NCBI RefSeq assembly: GCF_000147335.1
Contig: NC_014502.1
Span: forward strand, 62,001-126,000
DNA length: 64,000 bases
DNA from: Gloeothece verrucosa PCC 7822
Lineage (GTDB): Bacteria; Cyanobacteriota; Cyanobacteriia; Cyanobacteriales; Microcystaceae
Direction: 5' to 3'
The position numbers were made by a program, and so were the translations under genes. Below, in pieces: positions 59,219 through 64,000 of the stretch. Every line of letters begins with the position of its first letter. Position 1 is the first letter of the stretch. The notes under the pieces are model-generated. The model had not been told where the DNA came from. It saw nothing but the letters and a program-made list of their open reading frames with translations, and did no database searches.

Positions 59219-60007
59219 CTACTGTAAATCTTGTTGTTTGTAATCGGCGATCGCGTATATTTCCAATCCAGACTGTCTCATGTTCATCACTTGAGCGGCT
59301 AGGGATTTAGATTTAGTTTCCGGGGGTAAGAAATCGTAATTGGGGGGGACTATTGCAGATACGTAAATTTCTTTATTGAAACGGATCAATTCACCCATCG
59401 GTTGACCATTTTTGACCATCATCAGATTGGAGATGACGACGACTTTCCATTTACCCGGTGCAACCTGTTGGGGTTTCTCTATATAAACGGGAATGAAAGC
59501 CATCTGGGTATCCGATGTAAAAACCGATTCGGGGACTAATCCGGCTAATAATTTCAGGAACTCCAGTCTGAAATTTAATTCAAAGGCAAAACTCGCTTGA
59601 TAGGCGGCTGTGGTAATCTTACTATCGGCTTTGGTCGAACCGGGAATAGTAATGGAAACGCCCGTATCTTTTTGGTAATTTCCCTCAGCACCCGCGTCAG
59701 TCGTGGGGAGGTGTCCCGTCCAGGTGAATGTCAAACTTAAGATATCTCTAACGAATTTCTGGATCGATTCGTCGGTTCGATCCTTGTTCCCTATTCCCTT
59801 AACGGTTATCGATTCGCCACTGCTTAATTGAACTAAAGTTGGGGGTGGTTTAGTGGCCAGTTTGACATAGTTAAAGAATAGTATAACCTGAAAGAATACT
59901 GTCAATCCCACACCTCCTAAGCAGATTAAAACTAATGATCCGAATGAATCTCTTAAGCTTAAATTCTCCGAAACTTTCTTGAATTTTCCCGTGATTCCTA
60001 ATGTCAT
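59219..60007 (-). CDS. VirB8/TraE-like T4SS inner-membrane protein (tentative)
   Basis: About 262 residues from the ATG at 60007, preferred because AGGAG lies 8 nt upstream; the open frame includes a GTG three codons earlier. After a short cytoplasmic part there is one membrane segment (SLVLICLGGVGLTVFFQVIL, about 25-47), then a periplasmic alpha/beta domain (QKFVRDILSLTFTWTG, YQASFAFELNFRLEFLKLLA, GKWKVVVISNLMMVKNGQPM) with the size and topology of VirB8/TraE NTF2-like proteins. The order VirB8-like, VirB10-like, VirB9-like is unusual but keeps the core genes together. The direct sequence match is weak. Confidence 0.55.
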   Translation of the reverse strand: MTLGITGKFKKVSENLSLRDSFGSLVLICLGGVGLTVFFQVILFFNYVKLATKPPPTLVQLSSGESITVKGIGNKDRTDESIQKFVRDILSLTFTWTGHLPTTDAGAEGNYQKDTGVSITIPGSTKADSKITTAAYQASFAFELNFRLEFLKLLAGLVPESVFTSDTQMAFIPVYIEKPQQVAPGKWKVVVISNLMMVKNGQPMGELIRFNKEIYVSAIVPPNYDFLPPETKSKSLAAQVMNMRQSGLEIYAIADYKQQDLQ

Positions 60008-60031
60008 CTGTTGCACTCCTGCTATTAATTA

Positions 60032-61249
60032 TTAAGATTTAGAGGCAGGTGGTAGAGCGTTCCTTGTGGAAGTAACGTCTATCGTTCTCACGCCAGAGGA
60101 AGCTTCACTTATCCGGTGGGAAGTAGAAGGAATGACCGTAACTGTTGAGCTATTGCCGGACGATCTCCTGTGTCTAACAAAGGATGCGGCTCTATTACCG
60201 GCAGACATCGCACTCAGTACAAATCCCATTCCCGTCGCCCCAGATGATTTAGCCCCGGTCATCATCGCACCCCCCATCTTCGCTCCCGCCATACCAGCCA
60301 CCGCACCGGTGATCGTCGCTAGGGAACTAAAGGTAGCCATTCCTCCTCCTGCGGCTAAAGCAACTGCTAATATAGGACTCAACACACCAACGGCTATACT
60401 GAAGATGAGCTTGTTGGCAGAAGGAGAAGAAGTTTGTAATACCGCGATTAGAGCGATTAAGATGTTAAAACACAACTTACACAAGCCCACTGAATAGAAT
60501 GCGATCAACCAAGTAAAAAGGGACTTTTGAGCAACGGGTAACAGTGTTCCCCCGACGGCCATCGGACCCAATAATCCCGTCAGTACCCAAGTGACCTCGA
60601 CTATCCATTGAAATGCTATACTGCAAGCCAGCATCCAGCCGATGACTATGGTTTCCAATTGAGAGGCTATAGCCTTTCCCAGACTGTCAAAGAAATCCTG
60701 TGAGGGATTTTGGGGTAATTGTTGATTGGCCATCTCTTGGGCGTTTTTCTTAATAGCGTCGATACACTGCTGCTTGAGGTCGGGGTCGGTCATGGTGGAG
60801 CATTTCTGCTGTATCTGTTGGGATGTCCAGATATCGATGGTCAACTCCCCGGAAGCTTGAGCGTAAGCTTTATCTAAATTGGCAGCCGTTTTGGTCAATA
60901 CTTGTTGGTTTATCCCATTTAAGAGATTGCGGTATTGGAGTGTCGCCTGTCCCAACCAAACACCACCATTACCTAACAAGACCACGACGATGAACAACCA
61001 GAGCAATTTCTCGTAGGGGGGAAGCGCCAACTCATCGGCCAGTAATTCCTTGACCATGATGACCACACTCAGGGCGATCGTACACACTGCAAAGAATGAA
61101 CCGAGGTCGGCGATAATCTTATACAGGTCGCTGGTGATTACGTCTATCCACAGCTTGTCCATCGCAATAGAGACGAGTTCTTGAGCTTTCTGAGCCTCCT
61201 TTAAAAATTCCTGCGGTGTGATTTCCGATGATTGCATTAAAATAAACAT
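60032..61249 (-). CDS. VirB6/TrbL-like polytopic membrane protein
   Basis: About 405 residues from the ATG at 61249, chosen because AAAGGGG precedes it and it starts after the previous gene's stop; the open frame extends to 61333. There are five or more membrane segments (LGSFFAVCTIALSVVIMVKE, LLWLFIVVVLLGNGGVWLG, IASQLETIVIGWMLACSIAF, LIAFYSVGLCKLCFNILIAL, ILAVALAAGGGMATFSSLAT) and a small-residue-rich tail (GAVAGMAGAKMGGAMMTGAK). Large Ala/Gly-rich multi-spanning proteins of this kind form the inner-membrane part of the secretion channel in TrbL/VirB6 systems. The central amphipathic region with CSTMTDPDLKQQC has a possible disulphide. Confidence 0.7.
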   Translation of the reverse strand: MFILMQSSEITPQEFLKEAQKAQELVSIAMDKLWIDVITSDLYKIIADLGSFFAVCTIALSVVIMVKELLADELALPPYEKLLWLFIVVVLLGNGGVWLGQATLQYRNLLNGINQQVLTKTAANLDKAYAQASGELTIDIWTSQQIQQKCSTMTDPDLKQQCIDAIKKNAQEMANQQLPQNPSQDFFDSLGKAIASQLETIVIGWMLACSIAFQWIVEVTWVLTGLLGPMAVGGTLLPVAQKSLFTWLIAFYSVGLCKLCFNILIALIAVLQTSSPSANKLIFSIAVGVLSPILAVALAAGGGMATFSSLATITGAVAGMAGAKMGGAMMTGAKSSGATGMGFVLSAMSAGNRAASFVRHRRSSGNSSTVTVIPSTSHRISEASSGVRTIDVTSTRNALPPASKS

Positions 61250-61292
61250 GACTGCCCCTTTGATCGAGTTTCCCTGTGCGATCGCCGATTTT

Positions 61293-62006
61293 TTATTTCT
61301 TGGAATAATCCAAACCGGCAGAGGCGAACCCACCGATCTGTAACAATGAGTTAGCCGCCCCCGCCGAATTGGCTTGTTCCCTGAGATTTTGGCTATCTAT
61401 GCTAGAAGAGATATTGGCGAGATTCAAATTGGCCATATCCTGTTTAGTGCTTGCATCTACCGTCTGTGAAGTCAGTACAGCCAGAGATGAAGCGATTTGA
61501 GCATTCTGTAGAGCCATATCTTTTAGCACTTCCTGGGTAACAGTGCGGCTTTGTGCGTCCTGCCCCGATGAGATCGCCTGTTGTGTTGTCGCCTCAACAA
61601 AATTTAACTTGTCTATGAGTTCCTGTTGACCCTCTTTACTTAAAGTCTCCTGTGCTAGGGCGCGAGTTGCTTCTCTATCCTCATTGTTAGCGGCTAAAGG
61701 GCCTTGCTCGATAATACCTCCATCTGTGGAGAATGTTTCTTCGATAAAGTTACGGAGATCTTGGGGGTCAGGTAATCCCAATTCTCCAATGATATTTTCA
61801 TCTAAATTAATGTTTAATTGGGATTGTAACCAAGCTTCCATTCTCTGTTCAAATCCATTAGCCACTGCTAACCACTCGGATTTAAGATCAATAAACTGTC
61901 CGATGAGATCTTCTAAGATGTTATCGGATGCGATCACACTACGAACCTGAAAAGCTAGAAGTCCTATGGCACTGATGAATCCTATGAGTATTACTCTTTT
62001 TATCAT
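61293..62006 (-). CDS. Exported VirB5/TrbJ-like protein
   Basis: About 237 residues from the ATG at 62006 (AAGGAG just upstream). A signal peptide (MIKRVILIGFISAIGLLAFQ) is followed by an almost wholly helical protein rich in Gln, Ala and Asn: LNFVEATTQQAISSGQDAQS, TVTQEVLKDMALQNAQIASS, QTVDASTKQDMANLNLANIS. TrbJ and VirB5 proteins have this form and sit at the pilus tip or assembly site. It begins 19 bp after the VirB4 stop. An open frame upstream to 62087 overlaps VirB4 and is unlikely to be used. The match is by type and position. Confidence 0.6.
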   Translation of the reverse strand: MIKRVILIGFISAIGLLAFQVRSVIASDNILEDLIGQFIDLKSEWLAVANGFEQRMEAWLQSQLNINLDENIIGELGLPDPQDLRNFIEETFSTDGGIIEQGPLAANNEDREATRALAQETLSKEGQQELIDKLNFVEATTQQAISSGQDAQSRTVTQEVLKDMALQNAQIASSLAVLTSQTVDASTKQDMANLNLANISSSIDSQNLREQANSAGAANSLLQIGGFASAGLDYSKK

Positions 62007-62025
62007 TACTTTTCTCCTTGATAAT

Positions 62026-64000
62026 TTAGGCTGCTGGCTGGTAAAGTTTTGCGAGTTCAAATATGGCTCTGACGACATCACCATCAAACTGTTCTAGGTA
62101 TTTCTTCCTCAATTGGGATTCCCTTGGGTTATTTGCTATCAATCCCAACAATTCCGGTGACGGGTAATGTCTTACTCTGGCCCTAAAGCCCTGGTCATCC
62201 AATAGCCAGTTGGAATACCAATTGATAGAATTGGGTTTGAATCCTAAGAGCGCATTGTCGCTTATCAACCATTCCGGGTAACGAAAGACATTGCAGTAAT
62301 CGACGATTGACTGGGATTCAATGCGTCCTATCAGTTTCGTGGTCATATTGGCGAGGATTTTATCAGCACCGGCAGATTTAGCGATAGATAAAGGTTCCTG
62401 GGAATTGAGGATTACCCTTATTCCCGATTTCGCACCATTGGCACATAAGCGTCCCACGTTGATACTGATGGGGCCGAACTCGAATAAGATAGGGGCTTCA
62501 TCGAGGAAAAATATACTTTCATTGAAAGTCAGAGAGCGACGTAAAGCTCCTAAATAAGCCAGTGATGCAATGACGGCAGCATCTAAGTTACTTTTAAGGT
62601 TTCTTAGTGCGATGACTAACATCTGGGTATCGCTGTTAAAGGTCGTGGGTTTGCTTAAAATCTCCCCCAACCTACTCCTCAACCACTCGTCTAGTCGCAA
62701 TTTGCAGAACTTTAACGCTTTAACAGTCGTTGTATCTGGATCTATCAACCTTAAACGTTCTAATGAAAGAAACTGTTTAAAATCAATTAATGTGGGCATC
62801 CCTTTCCACTCTTGTGTCCCAAAACCTTTACGAAAGGCGAGCGCAAATCGTGCCTTGATATCGGGATTGGTGTAAAATTCCTCTAGAGCCAGAGTGAGTA
62901 AACTGTTGACCATATCTGGATTGATATCGAAGTATTGATTATCAATGCCCAATATCATCATCTTCAGGATCTCCCGTAGGGATTCCTTGAAATCGGAAAA
63001 TCTGTCTTTTTTCTCCTTGGGAGCCAAACCTTGTAGGTTTGGGGGTTCGAGGGCGTTGATGCCTTCCTCTAAGTCCCCCGTATCCACGTATTTGCAGAAT
63101 GTGGGTAACTGTCTGCATAAGTCATTAAAAGTCCCGGTTCCATCCGGTCTGGGAAAATCCAACGCCGTGATGGGCAAACCCCTAACTAACCCCTGTATGA
63201 GCATATCGCTGACCACAGAAGACTTACCGGTTCGCTGTCGTCCGAAAAGCAATATATTTCGATGGGATTCGTAGAGGTTGAGGCAGATGGGCGTACCCCC
63301 CTCAGAAGCTATGAATTCAAAACCTCCTTTATCTAATGAAGAATTGCTTACTAGCGGTAATTGACCCGGGATTTCGTAGGATAGGTAGCTTATCCTTCGG
63401 TTAAATGGGGATGTTAATAGTTTTTTCCAGGTTAAAGTGGGGAATGTTTCGAGCCAGATAGACCAGGCGTACTCCGTCTCACGCACCACCCAACTCTGCT
63501 GTTGGAATAGAGAACAGAAATCGTCACAGGCTCGATTTAATTCTTTTTTACTATTACGGTGGATGAGGAAGACGATACTTGACCATATAGGTTTTTCACC
63601 CTCGATTAAGGCTGCTTCCACTTCAATCGTCTTGGATATCCTCAATTCTGCTCCCACATCCGTATTGTTCTTGCTGGATGCGTGGGTCGCTGCCACCTGC
63701 GCCTGTTTGGTGAGAGAATTCATCTTATCCTTAAGCAAGCGCTCGTTCCCCGATTGTAACTGTACGAAAATCTCGGTATCGTAAACATTCGGTCTGGACA
63801 TCACCTCCCATACTGATTTAAGTTGTGCGACACCATCTATCCAACCATCCGGTTTATCTGCCCATAGGCATACTCCTGTAAACTTGCCATTACTTTTTAC
63901 GCAATCTCGATAGGCGAACGGGACCTCCTTATTTAATAACAACGACAATGGATGTATCCTGCTATTTATCTCTTCGGTAAATTCCTCCTTCTCTACGACG
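62026..64000 (-). CDS. VirB4/TraC-type conjugation ATPase (partial, N terminus beyond window end)
   Basis: The frame is open to the right edge of the window (658 residues visible), so the TTG at 63948 is not the start. Walker A is LLFGRQRTGKSSVVSDML and Walker B is SIFFLDEAPILFEFG, followed by SGIRVILNSQEPLSIAKSAG, the pattern of VirB4/TraC ATPases that power pilus assembly and transfer. The segment FPRPDGTGTFNDLCRQLP follows Walker A, as in that family. Family members are often 800-900 residues, so about a quarter is missing here. It is the first visible gene of the transfer operon. Confidence 0.85.
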   Translation of the reverse strand, partial: VVEKEEFTEEINSRIHPLSLLLNKEVPFAYRDCVKSNGKFTGVCLWADKPDGWIDGVAQLKSVWEVMSRPNVYDTEIFVQLQSGNERLLKDKMNSLTKQAQVAATHASSKNNTDVGAELRISKTIEVEAALIEGEKPIWSSIVFLIHRNSKKELNRACDDFCSLFQQQSWVVRETEYAWSIWLETFPTLTWKKLLTSPFNRRISYLSYEIPGQLPLVSNSSLDKGGFEFIASEGGTPICLNLYESHRNILLFGRQRTGKSSVVSDMLIQGLVRGLPITALDFPRPDGTGTFNDLCRQLPTFCKYVDTGDLEEGINALEPPNLQGLAPKEKKDRFSDFKESLREILKMMILGIDNQYFDINPDMVNSLLTLALEEFYTNPDIKARFALAFRKGFGTQEWKGMPTLIDFKQFLSLERLRLIDPDTTTVKALKFCKLRLDEWLRSRLGEILSKPTTFNSDTQMLVIALRNLKSNLDAAVIASLAYLGALRRSLTFNESIFFLDEAPILFEFGPISINVGRLCANGAKSGIRVILNSQEPLSIAKSAGADKILANMTTKLIGRIESQSIVDYCNVFRYPEWLISDNALLGFKPNSINWYSNWLLDDQGFRARVRHYPSPELLGLIANNPRESQLRKKYLEQFDGDVVRAIFELAKLYQPAA

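Noticed and set aside
60066..60497. 143-codon plus-strand ORF
   Set aside because: Antisense to the VirB6-like gene; its Ala/Pro/Ile-rich translation is a mirror of the Ala/Gly-rich membrane segments.
1..64000. tRNA or rRNA genes and CRISPR arrays
   Set aside because: None recognised on reading both strands; small tRNAs without clear marks could still have been missed.

Overview
This window reads as a large accessory replicon, most likely a conjugative plasmid or plasmid-like island, from a unicellular or colonial cyanobacterium. The evidence is frequent HIP1-type GCGATCGC octamers, a PEP-CTERM protein, cyanobacterial-style CARDB/Calx-beta/RTX surface proteins, a Ycf46-like AAA protein, a plasmid ParA with a primase-polymerase, and a type IV secretion (T4SS) gene set. 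The base composition is AT-rich. The species cannot be named from sequence alone; a Gloeothece/Cyanothece-like organism is an impression only.

Layout. (1) 1-6.7 kb: a worn surface-polysaccharide locus on the minus strand. It holds a nucleotidyltransferase-aminotransferase fusion cut by the window edge, two GT2 glycosyltransferases and an FAD oxidoreductase, mixed with broken paralogues (two GT2 fragments, an oxidoreductase tail and a multiply broken GT87-like membrane protein). (2) 6.6-8.5 kb: nested insertions. A GT2 tail is joined to the 3' end of a group II intron (domains VI and V plus the HNH end of its protein), which is cut by an IS5-type element; a frameshifted methyltransferase follows. 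(3) 8.6-15.1 kb: plasmid maintenance and establishment genes: a double winged-helix regulator, an ArdC-like antirestriction protein, an N6-adenine-type methyltransferase, a primase-polymerase with a frameshifted partner ORF, and a ParA operon with repeats upstream. (4) 15.1-20.1 kb: a MITE-like element, an IS5 fragment and a complete Tn3-family transposon (47-bp perfect ends, 5-bp target duplication) whose transposase and tyrosine recombinase genes are both frameshifted. (5) 20.7-39.4 kb: a PEP-CTERM protein and a roughly 5,940-residue secreted protein with 21 CARDB repeats, an unfamiliar N-terminal repeat, Calx-beta, cadherin-like and RTX modules. (6) 39.8-42.6 kb: an ISL3 element beside a decayed IS1182-like element and a second copy of a small DNA-binding protein family. 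(7) 42.8-46.8 kb: a caspase-nSTAND1-membrane-periplasmic-binding-protein gene, now frameshifted, divergent from a trypsin-co-occurring-domain protein; this is a predicted biological-conflict (regulated cell death) cassette. (8) 47.3-48.7 kb: a RelE-type toxin with an unusually long antitoxin, and another small antitoxin-like gene. (9) 48.65-64 kb: a minus-strand conjugation operon (VirB4, VirB5-, VirB6-, VirB8-, VirB10- and VirB9-like proteins, a membrane protein, a VirD4/TraD coupling protein, unknowns and a Ycf46-like AAA+ ATPase). Its VirB10 gene is cleanly interrupted by an IS with a 4-bp target duplication.

Taken together, replication, partition, antirestriction, toxin-antitoxin and conjugation genes make a mobile replicon carrying polysaccharide, giant surface protein and cell-death cargo. 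The number of insertions and single-base frameshifts suggests either a decaying element or an error-prone assembly. Reconstructing the uninterrupted genes was possible in several places and is recorded in the entries.
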